A stretch of DNA of 64,000 bases from the NCBI GenBank assembly GCA_025330725.1, contig JAIWND010000003.1:744001-808000 (forward strand). The letters run 5' to 3'. The translations under genes were made by a program, and so were the position numbers. The notes beneath the pieces were generated by a model. The model did not search any database, had not been told where the DNA came from, and saw only the letters and a list, made by a program, of their open reading frames with translations. This DNA is from Chlamydoabsidia padenii (Eukaryota; Mucoromycota; Mucoromycetes; Mucorales; Cunninghamellaceae). Positions 45,137-58,200 of the stretch are shown piece by piece (position 1 is the stretch's first letter; each line of letters opens with the position of its first letter).

Positions 45137-47297
45137 ATGGGCATAGGTAGCAGCACATGTCATATTAATGAACTTTTATGTTTAGACCAAAAAACAAGAC
45201 AGAAAAAGGGTAGATGTCTACAAGGGTATCAAGGTAAGCATTGTAATCAGTTTAAGTAATAACTGACCACACCTTTTTTTTTTTTTTTTTTAATCAATAG
45301 TTTCTCAAGGAAGATAATCTCACAGTATTTGACCCATCCATCCTACTTGGTCATCTCAATCAACAAACTATACCCGAACAAATATTGTCGATTCTTGACA
45401 ACCGAATGATGCAACATGTTCTTGTGTGCGATACAAATGGTAAGTATCCTCTCTTGATGCAATGCTTTGATACTTGCTGGCATGCTTATTACCTTTGTTT
45501 ATTTTAGATACGGTGATGCCAAGGATATGCGACGTATTGGCACAGCAGTTGATGGATCTTCTCTATTGGGGACGACAAACGACCGAGTCGGATGGGCTAC
45601 TGAAAAATTTGTTATACAAAATACTCCAATTGGCACGCTTTGCAAAGGTATATCAAAACATGGATCGACATTCGGAGTAAAATCTAAACACATTGTATTC
45701 TTCTCACATAGGCACATATTCCCGTAATTGAAACCTTCTTGGAACGCTACTTGCAGTCTTGGAACGGGATCGATTTTACCGAGGAAATCTTCGAGTTACT
45801 GACATACATCAAACCAAACTCATATCAAGGCAAGTAAGAAAAGAAAATGGATTGGGTTGATGGTCATGTATATTGATAATATCATCTTATCGTTAATAGT
45901 GCTGTTTGAATGTTATTTGAAACCACTATATCAACTTTATTGCGTCTCTGATGTCCGATGGAAGGTAAATACCAAAGCAGAAGAAGGCAATATTATAAGT
46001 GTGTGTGTGCACGGAGCTAATCATCTATCTTGTGTAGGCAAAACTTATCCTTTGTTACAAAGATTGGTTAAAAAACTGGGCACTACTGGACTGGTACCGT
46101 CATGCTGAACGAAGAAACAACTTACAAGGTGAAGATGTGGGGGATGCCGTGGATAGCATGTAAGTATCAAGAACAACATAAGAAATTGTGATACAATTGG
46201 ACCAACATTTTTTCTTTTTACATTATTTTGCAGTGTGTGGTTATTCCAGGGCCTCTCTTTTAATATTGACTACTTTACAGTGATGCAACAACTGATCTAT
46301 CATGTCGACCGACTCTGTGTGCAAGGGCTAGTAATGGAGGAGGATCATCCAATCCTACAGCATGCATCACTCTCCTTCTTCGAATTTGTAAGTGTATAGA
46401 CAAAGGGGGGGGTAAATCAGAAGACTTACAGATTTTTATTCTATATAGACGGCAAGTATGTCCTTACAACATGATATTCCGTCCATCGTTATCCCTGCAG
46501 CATCCTTAGTCTACAGAAGCTTCTTCTCCCCTAATGCAATGGTGGTATCAAGAATATGCGGCATCTTACACAAGTACAAGTTATCGTTCGAAAACAACGA
46601 TAGACAAGCTGAAGACTGGATGGACAAACATAGTGAAGAATACTTAGGTCACTTTAATGCCTATGTTTTGGATATATGTAACTGCTTATGGCGAAACTTG
46701 GCATTTGACTTTATTGAAGGTGCTACTTCTGCATTCTCTCTTACATCGTAAGTCAAAAACAAGCAAACAAATAGAATGGAGTGATTGATCATACGTTTTT
46801 TAAAAAATGATATAGGGACATTATCAACTCATTCAAGGAAAAATGCGATGAAAGGGGTGATGCTCTCCACTTGCTATTCTCGTTAACTCATTCAAGTGCT
46901 TTTGTTGGCTATTCGAAACAATATATGAAGGTAAGATTCCTATAAAACCAATAGAAATGTGATCTCATTCCATTTCACTCTTCATTTAGATCAAGACGGA
47001 GGAACTTGGATTGCCCAATCAGCATTGCGATCTTATCACTGTTGAAAGTGTGAAGACACTAATCAATGTAAGTATAGTTATTTGAAATTACATTGACTAC
47101 CAAGATATACTAATGGGTATCTCTTCTTATAGACTGACGGGACACCAATGTCATATATGGATTACCGGGTGGATTATTTGGAATACTTGTATGATCTCGG
47201 CTTCCACGGTGTACATGATCTTTTATACACTTGTATGGCGTCTCTTATCAAGCGAAGGGAACAGGACCGACAGGAATTGGATGAACAACAATCTTAA
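43747..47297 (+). CDS. Inner kinetochore protein CENP-I (Mis6 family)
   Basis: About 18 exons encode roughly 770 residues, close to animal CENP-I. After MSVVSDNGTSVNEDK... comes the Mis6 core: LVLITRITPFIEKYGVKSDHLGILLYLILSEPL, ARTPKLVPLLLPRATVSQKDVIRIFGNL, HWVVCVYDHIDGKEHITKLYGVLFHYL, ICHILFLMTKKVHVKPYRARFLVNL, HPEPQLIALYKAFQSYQP. The last two closely follow the vertebrate order (LLYLLTKKENVKPFR...PHLQALLSLYKFF). CENP-I is an all-helical subunit of the CCAN, joined to CENP-H/K, that links centromeric chromatin to the outer kinetochore. One intron contains a (TA)n microsatellite (45099-45131). Internal exon edges were checked for frame in most, not all, cases. Confidence 0.88.
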
Positions 47298-47978
47298 TGG
47301 TGTTTAGTATATATCATTAACTTTGTCTTTACTCGTTTAAATTTATATATGCAGTATCATAACAATGAATAATAATAAAAAAACCAAATGTTATCCAGTT
47401 TATGCCTACATGATTGGTGATTGTTTGATGTGCCTTCTTCCTTCTATCCCTTCCCCCTTCCCTTTTTCTTACCACCCCCCTTTTTTTTTGTATAGATATC
47501 ATTTGGGAATGATTGGTCGGCTGCCATCCCGTTCCGCCTTCTATTTATGGTATACATCCATGTGTCTCGCTGAAGCACAACCCCCGAGTAAAGGCTACCA
47601 CCAGCGCCCGTCATTTTTTTGATCTAAAAATTGCCTTTATACCAAAAAGCACTCATCACGAAAATAAAAAGCTGTACCCTCATCATCAAACACTTTGATT
47701 GGATGCTCTAGAAATAATAAACACAGAAGGTGACACCATTCCATTCAAAAAGTGTAGCTGCAGTCAAAGGCGACACAAGGAATCAAGCACGAGAAAAAAA
47801 AAATCAATTTCAATCCCCGCAAATTGCTACTGTTTACTTTGTCTCCTTTAATTTCATCCTCTCCCTTTTTCTTTTTTTTTTTTTTTTCTCTTCTTCTTTT
47901 TTTCTTTTTCTTCATCTTCCTTTTTATAATTCCTTTATCTCTATATATCCTTACACACAACCTTTTTAATATCATACA
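47298..47978. other. Intergenic with beta-tubulin promoter
   Basis: A long CT tract at about 47855-47945 forms the leader. ATTTCAATCCCCGC, a variant of the shared motif, lies at 47807-47820, about 160 bp before the ATG. Frames at 47365-47698 look non-coding. Confidence 0.55.
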
Positions 47979-50083
47979 ATGAGAGAAATCATCCATATCC
48001 AAGCCGGTAAGTCAAAACAATAACTCAGCTAACGACCATTGAATTGTGTGGATGGATGAACAATTACTCACTCATCCAACTTTGACGGTTGCTTGCTTGA
48101 ATGACAAACAATGACGACAATTGGGTTTAACATGTAACATTTTATATCTTCTTTTTTAACGTAGGTCAATGTGGTAATCAGGTACGTAATGTTTGAAACC
48201 ACCATTCCTCCTTAAAAAAGCGTCGACGAAGAAAAGGAGACGATATACAGGGGTAGAGGGCGTTATCGTGCTGTGTACAGTACATAGAACTTGTATATGA
48301 TGTATGATAAACTAATTATATTGTATCCTTTTTATTTATAGATTGGTCAAAAATTCTGGGAAACCATCTCACAAGAACATGGGTTGGACTCCACTGGTGC
48401 TTACAGCGGTGATAACGATCTCCAATTGGAACGTATCAACGTTTACTACAACGAAGGCTCCACTGGCCAATACGTTCCAAGGTAAAACGAAAGAAAAAGA
48501 AAATAATACAAGAATGAACATAAATCTGATGATACTGATAATACTGTTACCCTCTTTCTTTTTTTGTTGTTGAATAGAGCTGTTCTTGTTGATCTTGAAC
48601 CTGCTACTATGGATGCTGTTCGATCTAGTCCATATGGTAAACTCTTCCGCCCGGACAACTTTGTCTATGGTCAATCTGGTGCTGGTAACTCCTGGGCTCG
48701 CGTAAGTTGATGGGGGTGGGGAATATAACTTCATACCAACTTGTTTTATACATAACTAACCAAATGATATGATATATTCTGTATTAATAGGGTTATTACA
48801 CTGAAGGTGCTGAATTGGTGGAATCAATCTTGGATATCGTACGAAAAGAAGCTGAACATACCGATTGCTTACAAGGTTTCCAATTGGCTCACTCTCTTGG
48901 TGGTGGTACTGGTTCCGGTCTTGGTTCCTTGCTTCTCTCCAAAGGTATAACGAAAGAAAAAAAAAAAGGGGGGGGAGGTATACTCAATTTACTAATCCAT
49001 ATATCATTGTATCTTTTTAAAACAAATAGTCCGTGAAGAATATCCTGACCGTATGCTTTGCTCTTACTCTGTGGTCCCTTCACCCAAGGTGTCTGATACT
49101 GTAGTCGAACCTTACAATGCTGTGTTGTCTGTCCACCAATTAGTTGAAAACTGTGATGCTACCTTCTGTATTGATAACGAAGCTTTGTATGATATCTGCT
49201 TCCGTACTCTCAAGTTGTCCAACCCCGGTTATGGTGAATTGAATCAATTGGTCTCTGCTGTCATGTCTGGTGTCTCCACTTCTTTGCGTTTCCCCGGTCA
49301 ACTGAACTCTGATCTTCGCAAGCTCTTTGTCAATATGGGTAAGGAATAGCAAAACAAAGAAAGAAAAAAAAAAGTAGATGATCACATAAACTAACCAATC
49401 ATAACATTCTTATTATTCTAGTTCCCTTCCCTCGTCTCCACTTTTTCATGGTTGGTTTTGCTCCTTTGACTGCCTTCAACTCTCAACAATACCGTAATCT
49501 CAGTGTACCAGAATTGACTGCTCAAATGTTTGATGCCAAGAATATGATGGCTGCTTCTGATCCTCGCCATGGTCGTTACCTCACTGCTGCCACCATCTTC
49601 CGTGGTCGTCTCTCTACCAAGGAAGTTGAAAACCAAATGCTTGCTGTCCAACAAAAGAACTCTTCTTACTTTGTGGAATGGATTCCTAATGGTGTCAAGA
49701 CCTCTCTTTGCGATATTCCTCCTGTTGGTCTCAAGATGAGCGGTACCTTTATTGGTAACAGCACTGCCATCCAAGAACTCTTCAAGCGTGTCAACGATCA
49801 ATTCACCGCCATGTTTAGACGCAAGGCTTTCTTGCATTGGTTTACTGGTGAAGGTATGGACGAAATGGAATTCACTGAAAGTGAAAGCAACATGCACGAT
49901 CTTGTCTCCGAATATCAACAATACCAGGTAAGAATATATCCAGGGAAGAGTGGTGGAGGGTAATAATAATAATAGAATGATGGCTAACAATTGTCTTCTC
50001 TTATATAGGATGCTACCGCTGATGATGATTACCTCGAAGACGAAGAATACCTTGAAGAAGAAGAAGTCTTGGAAGAAGAATAA
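47979..50083 (+). CDS. TUB2: Beta-tubulin with Tyr167 and Ala198
   Basis: Full-length beta-tubulin in eight exons, including a 17-nt micro-exon (48165-48181, completing AGQCGNQ). It has the autoregulatory start MREI, the GTP loop GGGTGSG, and an acidic tail ending EEEEVLEEE. Beta-tubulin pairs with alpha-tubulin and hydrolyses GTP at the exchangeable site. Counting from Met1 without gaps gives His6, Tyr167 (CSYSVV; codon 49065-49067), Ala198 (CDATFC; codon 49158-49160), Phe200 and Leu240. In ascomycetes the wild-type residues are Phe167 and Glu198, and F167Y and E198A confer benzimidazole resistance. Other departures include Ser/Ala for usual residues in [14 protein letters not shown]. It may be one of several paralogues. 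Confidence 0.97.
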
Positions 50084-50228
50084 ACAAAATCATATTTTTT
50101 ATACTATTCTCTAACAAATTTTAATTAATAAAGTCAATTATCATTGTTATCAATTGCCTTTTGTTTAACTTTATGTCTCTTTGATCAATGTGATGAATGC
50201 ATGTGGTGTCTTCCTGAATTCGATTCTT

Positions 50229-50242
50229 GGCGGGATTTAAAA
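50229..50242 (+). promoter_or_regulatory. GGCGGGATTTAAAA motif, VPS5 promoter
   Basis: 85 bp upstream of ATG 50327, just before a T-run and CT-rich leader. Confidence 0.5.
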
Positions 50243-50326
50243 AGTGTGGGAGGACATCTTGGATTTTTTTTTTTTTTTTGTCTTCTTCTTTTCCTTTTGT
50301 ATTCTTCACCCGACTTCTTTTTATTT

Positions 50327-52580
50327 ATGAATAGCTCTTCCTCGTTTGGTTACGATGATGTCCTGGAAGACAATCCTTTCAGTGATGTTATATCTCCAAA
50401 TGCTGTAGGTCAGTCGACATCAACACACCTCCCCTCAGCACCAGCACCACCACCACCATTACCAGCAAAGGACACCATTTATGAACCAACCAACATTTCT
50501 CCAATTGACACTGCCATCAACACAATCACCACCACATCTATCACTGATACCTTCAATACTATTATCACTACCGAAAGACATACTGACGATAAAGAAGACG
50601 ACATGGATAAAAACGATACCAAAAACACAATCCAAGACGTTAATAGCAGCGACGATGATACGGAAAAGATGGCGACCGACATAACGCCTCCATCAATACA
50701 GCAGCCACCACAACCATCAGTCATCCAACCGGCCAGTCAATCCACAAGCGATCATGATCAACTTGCCAACACTACAGAATCTCTTACTCTTGAAGAAGAA
50801 GGCGACGACCTTGACAGGACTCGATCACTTCAGCCCTATAAAGAAGAAGAAGAAAGTGACGAGCAGGTAAAGATAATAAACAACACCATGTGAATTTATA
50901 TAACCCCTCTTTGTTTTTGTTGATAGTCTGGCTCTTTACGAGTCCCTGAAAGTGGCGCCATACCTTATTTTGAAGTCTCGGTGGAGGATCCTCAAAAAGT
51001 AGGGGATGCAATCAATGCTCATATTGTTTATAAAGTCAAAACAAAGGTAAACCCACCCCAATATAATAAAAAAAGGGATTACTTACTCTTTTTATTACTA
51101 TAGACGGATTCGCCAGCCTTTCGATCCTCTGAATTTGTGGTGGCTCGACGATACCGGGACTTTTTATGGCTCTATAATCAACTTACTAATGGTAATCCTG
51201 GTGTCATTGTACCACCTGTACCTGAAAAACATGCCCTGGGTCGATTTCAAGAAGAATTTGTGGAATCTCGACGGATTGCTCTTGAACGGTGCTTGCGTAA
51301 AACGGTGGCTCATCCAATGCTATATGGTGATCCTGATCTCAAGGTCTTTTTAGAAAGTGAATCATTTAACGTGGAGGTAAGCACGATGCAAAAAAAAGAA
51401 GGAATCTCCTTATCCCAGAATCTAACCAATGTTTATGAATAGAAACGTCAAAAACGAGCTGAACCCGAAACACCTAAATTTGGATTCATGCGATCTTTTG
51501 GTGAAACAATCTCAAGTGCGGCTTCCAATCCATTTGCCAAATTCAATGAGAACGATGACTGGTTTGGCTCGAAAAAGTCGGAATTGGATGCTTTGGAAAC
51601 TCAACTCAAAACTTTATTGAAAAGTGTAGAAGGGGTGGTCAAACAAAGAAAAGGTAAATATGAACTTTGGAAGGATTAGAGGGCACCCACTGACATTAAT
51701 GATTTATTAGAACTTGGTGGGGCTATATCTGATTTTGGTGAAAGCATGTTTCCATTAGCATCTGCTGAATTGAATCGGAATCTATCTACTCACTTGACTG
51801 TGTTAGGGGATATTCAAAAACAATTAAAACAGCTACACGAAGAACAGGTAATTTAAACCCCGCTTTGGTCTCTCTCTTCATCGTTTCATCCATTCTATCT
51901 TTAATAGGCACGATACGATGTACTGACTTTGGAGCATACCATTGATGAATATATCCGTATCATTGGGTCTATCAGGGTAATATATCAAAAAAAAAGAGGG
52001 GAAGAACACTTTACATGATTTTGAATACTAACTGCTGTAACATAGTTATCATTCAATGCTCGGATCCGGACATATCAAGCATACCAACAAGTTGAATCTG
52101 AACTGCAGAAAAAGGTGGCTATCCATGAAAAACTAAAGGGGCAACAAAAGATCAAATCAGAAAGGGTGACAGCAACTCAATTGGAAATTGTAGAGGTAAA
52201 AAACTCGGAAATGTATGTATATATTGACACTAAATCTCTCTCTTTCCATCTTCTTCTTCATTTGTTATTAGATGCAGGAGAAGGTGGAGGAATTGGAAAG
52301 GGAATATCAAGACATATCAAGATTGATCAAAAACGAACTCGACCGATTTGACCAAGAAAAGGTGGTGGACTTTAAAAAAAGCGTGGAGGCTTTTCTATGC
52401 AGTATGATTGAACATCAAAAGAAGGTAAAACTCGATACGAAAAAAAGTATCAGGGATTTAATTACACCATTAGTTGTTTAATAGGTTATTGCTTTATGGG
52501 AAACATACTTTGAACAAACTGAAGGTCTGGACGGCGACAATGAAGATACAGATGATCAAGGGGATTTGATCCATGACTAG
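50327..52580 (+). CDS. VPS5: Sorting nexin Vps5/SNX1-type (PX-BAR)
   Basis: About nine exons, roughly 530-560 residues. The N-terminal ~180 residues are disordered, Thr/Ser/Asp-rich (with NPFSD-type DNPF near the start). The PX domain follows: YFEVSVEDPQK, VARRYRDFLWLYNQL, PPVPEKHALGRFQEEFVESRR, CLRKTVAHPMLYGDPDLKVFL; the RRYRDF and P-rich loop bind PI3P. Then a BAR domain: LGGAISDFGESMFPLASAELNRNLS, IDEYIRIIGSIRLSFNARIRTYQAYQ, coiled-coil KVEELEREYQDISRLIKNELDRFDQEK, and WETYFEQTEG near the end. This is the membrane-bending subunit of retromer, working with Vps17 at endosomes. An intron at 51654 must be removed to keep the frame. Confidence 0.92.
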
Positions 52581-52970
52581 AACTAGTCAACACATTATGT
52601 AGTGCAATCACCCTTCCTCCCATATTCCCTATCTATTACCATGTATTACTGTTGTCTTAATAAAATAAAAGATATGTATTTGACAAATGCTTCACAAAAA
52701 AAAAAAAAATGACCAGTGTTGTGTGGGTGATCTTCAGTATTAAAAGGCCGGCATTTAAAACCCAATAGTTCAAAGCCCGCCGTTGCTCATGCATGAATCT
52801 TACATCAAATGATACCATAGTCATCAATGATTGATTATTATTATTTTTTTTTTGAAAAAAAGAATTTTATTAAAGGATACATAATAAAAGACATGCTATA
52901 CAATATTAAAAAACTACATAATGACAATAACTAATGGGGAGATATAAACAAAAAGAAAGAAGGGTAACAT
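52581..52970. other. Intergenic between convergent genes
   Basis: 3' flanks of VPS5 and the methyltransferase gene. It holds CCGGCATTTAAAA and GTTCAAAGCCCGCC (52748-52782), degenerate relatives of the shared motif. Confidence 0.55.
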
Positions 52971-54526
52971 TTATGATTTATATGGTTTTTGAGCAGTAGC
53001 GCAATGCCAATTGACATACGTTTGCGCCTGATTCCATTCCAAAGGCAATTGATCGACGTAATCCATATACTTTTCTTGATTTAACCCCATGACGAGACGC
53101 AACCAAGGACCAAGAGAGCGGAGATAAAAAATGTATTGACTTGTTATTGCTTGATTTTGGTTTGACCATCCAAGAGGCAAAGATTGGAATTGGCTTTCGA
53201 CTCGACGGAATCCACATGTGGCTAACATGGAAGGTAATCGCCTGGCTGCATAAGGATCTTGGTGTCGTAAGCCAAATCCTTCCAAAACTAAAAAAAAAAG
53301 AGAGAGAGAGAAGAAGAGATTCAATATAAATGATGCGTTGGGTTCCTTTACTTACGTTTATCATTCATGGCACATTCCTTCCCAAGGCTGCTTTTAGTCT
53401 CCATATCCTATTTTTTTTTTAAAAAAAAAAAAAGGTTTAAATACTTTTTTCTTTTTTCCAAAGAAAAGATCCAACTTACTGCTTCCACCAATTCGATCCA
53501 TCCACCGGGTTTCAAGATCCGCATGTATTCCTTAATCAAGGGATTCCATTCATCCTGCAAGAGCCCCCAGTTCAAATCCCGCTGGTAAATATAATCAATG
53601 CTTTGATCATCAAAAGGTAAAGGAAGTTGACGTACATCCAAAGACATAAATCGACAATTCTTCGGCTTGATATCTTGGGGAAAGTTGTCCAGTAAATCGA
53701 CACCAATAAAAGTTGATTTGGGATACGCCGTTGCCATTTCCATTGACCATTGACCAAGACCACATCCTATATCCAACACCACGGGACCTAAAAGAGATTC
53801 ATCCAGAGGTTGTTGTTGTTGTTGTTGTGATAAAAGGAAATGAACAGGAGCAGTATAATCATTTCCACCAAATGCTGTTCGTAAAAGATAATGTTGAGCC
53901 ACCAACCGATCTTGTTCCACCGCATCTTGCACCAACACACAAGGCCATTGTATAGGATCATACACCATCTTTTTCTTCTTTTTTCGCTCGACGTCAGGAG
54001 AAGGGAGAGATCGAAAGCAGCAGACAGGTTGTTCTTTTGTGTCACATATGTCAGTGGATTCTTCCCTTTTTAGTCTGGTGGAGGTGAATAGGCTGCTGCA
54101 CTTTCGCAACAATCGTTTCGGTTGCTGCAATGGTCGATGATCGTATGGTTGTTTCTTGATAAAGTCCCACGGTGTGGATTCTTGTGTTTTGTGTGCTTGG
54201 TCATCGGTGGTGGAGATGAAGGAGTGATGCCCTGGACTGGTTATAACCGATGAATGCTGGGTGGGTCGTAGAAGGGAAAAGGGGTTTTTTCTGAATGATG
54301 ATGTTGGTGTTAACGAAGGTATGGGAGATGATGATGAGCTTGGTTGAGGCTCCTTTATTGGTATAATACTTTGATGTTGACTGATTGATCGAAAAGTGGG
54401 TGTAAGTGTAGGTTGTTGTTGTTTTCTTTTGTTTGTTGTTGTTTGTGATCCAAGTGGTATTTTCATCGATGATGTATTGAGTTTGCTGAAATCCAAAACG
54501 TGTGTAAACAGGGTGAGTGTAGGCAT
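52971..54526 (-). CDS. SAM-dependent methyltransferase with a long disordered N-terminus
   Basis: Three exons, about 475 residues. I start at ATG 54526 (MPTLTLFTHVLDF). The open frame continues to an ATG at 54808, but that extension runs through low-complexity DNA that includes the shared motif at 54669. The first ~200 residues are Ser/Thr/Gln/Pro-rich. The catalytic domain follows: motif I VVLDIGCGLGQWSMEMA, acidic loop FIGVDLLD, DVRQLPLPFDDQSIDYIYQRD, post-motif YMRILKPGGWIELVEA. A short middle exon (DMETKSSLGKECAMNDK) leads to the C-terminal part (GLRHQDPYAARRLPSML). The layout matches the LaeA/TAM-like class of fungal methyltransferases; substrate unknown. Confidence 0.85.
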
Positions 54527-54668
54527 TATTATGAATTTGGGATGTAAATGTACAATATGATAAAAATAAAAATAAAAATGCAAGCAATAAAGTATAAAAG
54601 TGTTGAAAAAGTAAAAGAGAGGCGTTTTAAATGAAAAAAAAAAAGTCAAATCCAGATTTATATTAAAT

Positions 54669-54682
54669 GCGGGATTTGAAAA
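54669..54682. promoter_or_regulatory. GCGGGATTTGAAAA motif, methyltransferase promoter
   Basis: 143 bp upstream of ATG 54526; on the gene strand it reads TTTTCAAATCCCGC. Confidence 0.5.
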
Positions 54683-55199
54683 TCGGCCTCTTTTATTTTT
54701 TTTCTTTGACTCTTTTGTCTTACACATACGGTGACCATGCACTAAAAACAACTGTTTTGCTGTCATTACCATCACTGTTATCTTCATTTTTACCAATGCG
54801 CTTGCCATATCAGTCTTTTATTTTCGCGCTTGTCTCACCCATGCGCTGTTACGGGCTACCATATATAGAGAAGTGACAAAGACCCCCTTTCCTTTTCCAC
54901 CTGCCAACTAAACTACTTTAACAATGTGGCTAGTTATAGTAATAAAAGCAACGTCAACAGAGTGAGAAAAAAAAACACAGGGTGTTTGTCACTGGTCATG
55001 GTATCGAAGTACCAATGCATATTGACCCTCACCTTATCCATTATGATGCATACATATCACATCATTCATATGTATGTCGGTACCATAGGTCCGTAATATT
55101 TCCTTTTCACTAAAGTAAAAGTGTAATCATTACATAAGAACACAAGGTTATTATCCAAAGAGAAATGATGGATCGACAAGATAGGACGCAAATGGAAAA

Positions 55200-55213
55200 G
55201 GCGGGATTTGAAA
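55200..55213 (+). promoter_or_regulatory. GGCGGGATTTGAAA motif, SART3-like promoter
   Basis: 74 bp upstream of ATG 55287, in the same orientation as the gene, followed by a T-run and CT-rich leader. Confidence 0.55.
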
Positions 55214-55286
55214 TCGCCACATGCCCGCCTGTTTTTTTTTTGTCTGTCTATTTTCATTCCCTCTTTCTCTTTTGCTTGATTTTGAA

Positions 55287-58200
55287 ATGGACAAAGACGA
55301 CATTATCCCAACAAATACGGATGACTCTATCAGTTTGAACGACACTGCCAATGACAATATGGAAGTGGATACTACAACAGCAGAATCAACCAAAAGTGAA
55401 GAACAATTAGAAACCGAAAAAAGTTTGGCAGCATTGGACTCTTTACCTGGTATTGAAGAACAGGCAAGTCATACGCGTATTCTCTTTCCTCACTACTAAA
55501 CTACTCTTTCTTTTTCTTTTTAGTTAGCACAAGACGGAACAAACTATGAACTCCTCAAAAGTCGGATTGATGCGTTGAAACTTGCTGGACTGCCTGTTGA
55601 ATTGGAAGCAGCACGGGAAGCGATGCACAATATATATCCACTAACCGAAGGTAAGCAGAGGAGAGGGGCATAATGTGATTGTATGAACTAACTCTTAAAG
55701 ATCTTTTTATATAGAAATTTGGCTCGACTGGATTGAAGATGCTAAAAACGAAGCATCTACTGAAGAAGGGGAACTGAAACTACGACGACTTTATGAAGAA
55801 GCTGATAAAGATTACTTGTGTAAGTGGCTAAAAACTCCAACGATAAACACCATATATTGAAACCTTGTGTATTCTGTTTATTAGCCATTACCATTTGGTC
55901 TTCATATGTCGACTTTATTAACACCAAGTTTGATCAACAATGGAACACTATTGATGACAAGAATGATCCAGCTGCAATCAAGTTGGTGGAAACGACTCGT
56001 GAAGATCTTTTGACAGCTGTGCGGGCAACAACATATCACATTGAAAAAGTAAGTATAACATGATATATTATGTAACTCACCCTTTGACTTTTATTAATAC
56101 AATAGAGTCATATCATTTGGAATGCTTATGCTGACTTTGAAGCGAAAATGATGGAGGTTTACAATAGGTAATAAAGACTGGCTGAATGGACCATTATTAA
56201 CACTTTTATATTGTCTAGTACTGAACAATACGATAGGCTCAAGCAAATCTATCTGGATCGTTTGAAGGTGTTACATTTAGGCAAGTGATGGTGACAATAA
56301 CATGTCCCTTTTATTAACCCACCCAACTTTGATTATTCTATATAGCTTGCGAAGAAACATTTGCCAACTATTCCCAAATCAACAGTACTTATGACAATAG
56401 CAACTATGAAGCGAATCTGGTGGAAGCTAACAAAATATTTGCCACCACTAAAGATGCAGCAAAGGCCAGGGACATTTATGAACAAATGCTAGTAAGATAA
56501 TGTGTCCAACAGGTCAATCCGACTTTATACTAACCGTATCTATTATATGATATCGCACCTTTTTTTTTTTGTAGAAAGATCAAAACTACTCTTTGGATGT
56601 CTTTTATCAGTATATTGAAGAAGAAAAACGGGCCAAGAAGATGAAAAGTTTAAACTATGTGCGCAATCTCTATGAACGTGCAGTTGCTATCTATTGCACC
56701 GATGTTGGACTTTGGGAAGATTATATCTGCTTCATGGTAAGTGATATAGTTGGTTGGTTAGCGGGAACAATCTCGTTAATGACATACTAACATCTTTTTT
56801 GTTTATCTTTTCTCTCGTATAAGATTGAAAATGCTCGTGTCTTGGCTTTTGTGAATCCTATTGCATTACGTGCCGTACAGAATTGTCCTTGGTCTGGTAC
56901 CCTCTGGTCTCATTTGGCAAGATTTGTGGTAAGTGTATAAACCAGTTATGATTATAGGTGTGATCCATGTGACTAATCTTCCCTCTATCTAATATTATAG
57001 GAATCTTCCGGCGAATCTTCTGGTGAACCCCCAGGTGACACTTTGGCAAAGGTGGTCGGTAAGTATATGATGACATGGTCATCATCATTATTAACCATTC
57101 TGTGTTTTTTTTTTTTAAAAAAAAAAATACTAGATATCTTTGATCGTGCTATAAGCAACAAAGCTTTGCTATCAAGTCTTGAAGATTTGGTTACCCTTAT
57201 GATGGCTAAATGTGCGCATGCTCGACGACAAGTGAACTGGGATCAAGGTAAGTTTGATATAACTATGCGATTATGAGGCACATTGAACTCATTGTAATTC
57301 TTATTTTAGACGATGACGAAGGGATCAGTTACTTGAGGTTGACATTCCAAGAAGCCTTGATGTACATTGATGAAGGCAAGTTATGACAAAATAGAACCAA
57401 TCATGTCATTCATCATCTAACCTCCTCTCTCTTGAAACCTATAGCATTCCCTGACTCGGGTGATCCATACTATCGTATTGAAAAATTCTGGGCAACCATG
57501 GAGGTAAGTGATCAGACTAAATTGGGGTTGAATGTAATATGTCACTCTTAACTATAAATTCGCTTTTTAGGGCAACAAATTGGATAATGTGGACCGTGCA
57601 AGAGAAATCTGGGAAGGAATAATCAAGAAACAAGGTCGGAATCCTGAAGCTTGGATTAACTATATTGATTTTGAAAGGTAAAAGGATATGAGTTATGAAG
57701 ATCCTTAATTATTCATACATACTTTTTTTTTTTTGGTAGATCTCTTGGTAACATACAACGCTGCACCTCACTCTTCAAACGGGCGATGGGAAAGAACATG
57801 GATTATCCTGAACGACTCATTGCGGCATACCAAACCTTGGAATATGAAGAAGGATCTATTGAATCTCTGGAAGACTCTATTGTACGTATCAACAAGAAAT
57901 CCAAGGACATGGCAAAGAAGTGGCAGGTAATAATTGACAATCTCCTCCCCTCTCTCTTTTGACTATAGTTGACGATCTGATCTCTCTTTATAGGATACGG
58001 TACAACAGCAAGAAGAAGAAGAGGCCAAACAACAGCAAAAGAAGATCAAGGAAAAGGTAAAATCACTGATAGGTCCTGTAAAAAGATGCACTCATAACTC
58101 TTTTTCTTGTTATTGTTTCATGTAGGTCAAGAAAAGCCAACATCGACTGAAACAAAAGGCCGGGAAAAAGAACCAAACCGACAACAATACAACTACCGAA

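Larger units (their letters stand above)
54527..55286. other. Divergent promoter region (methyltransferase / SART3-like)
   Basis: Two full copies of the shared motif: 54669-54682 and 55200-55213. Otherwise AT-rich, no gene. Confidence 0.6.

Noticed and set aside
53573..53583. TTCAAATCCCG motif at 53573
   Set aside because: It lies within the coding exon of the methyltransferase (QRDLNWGL), so it is probably a chance match.
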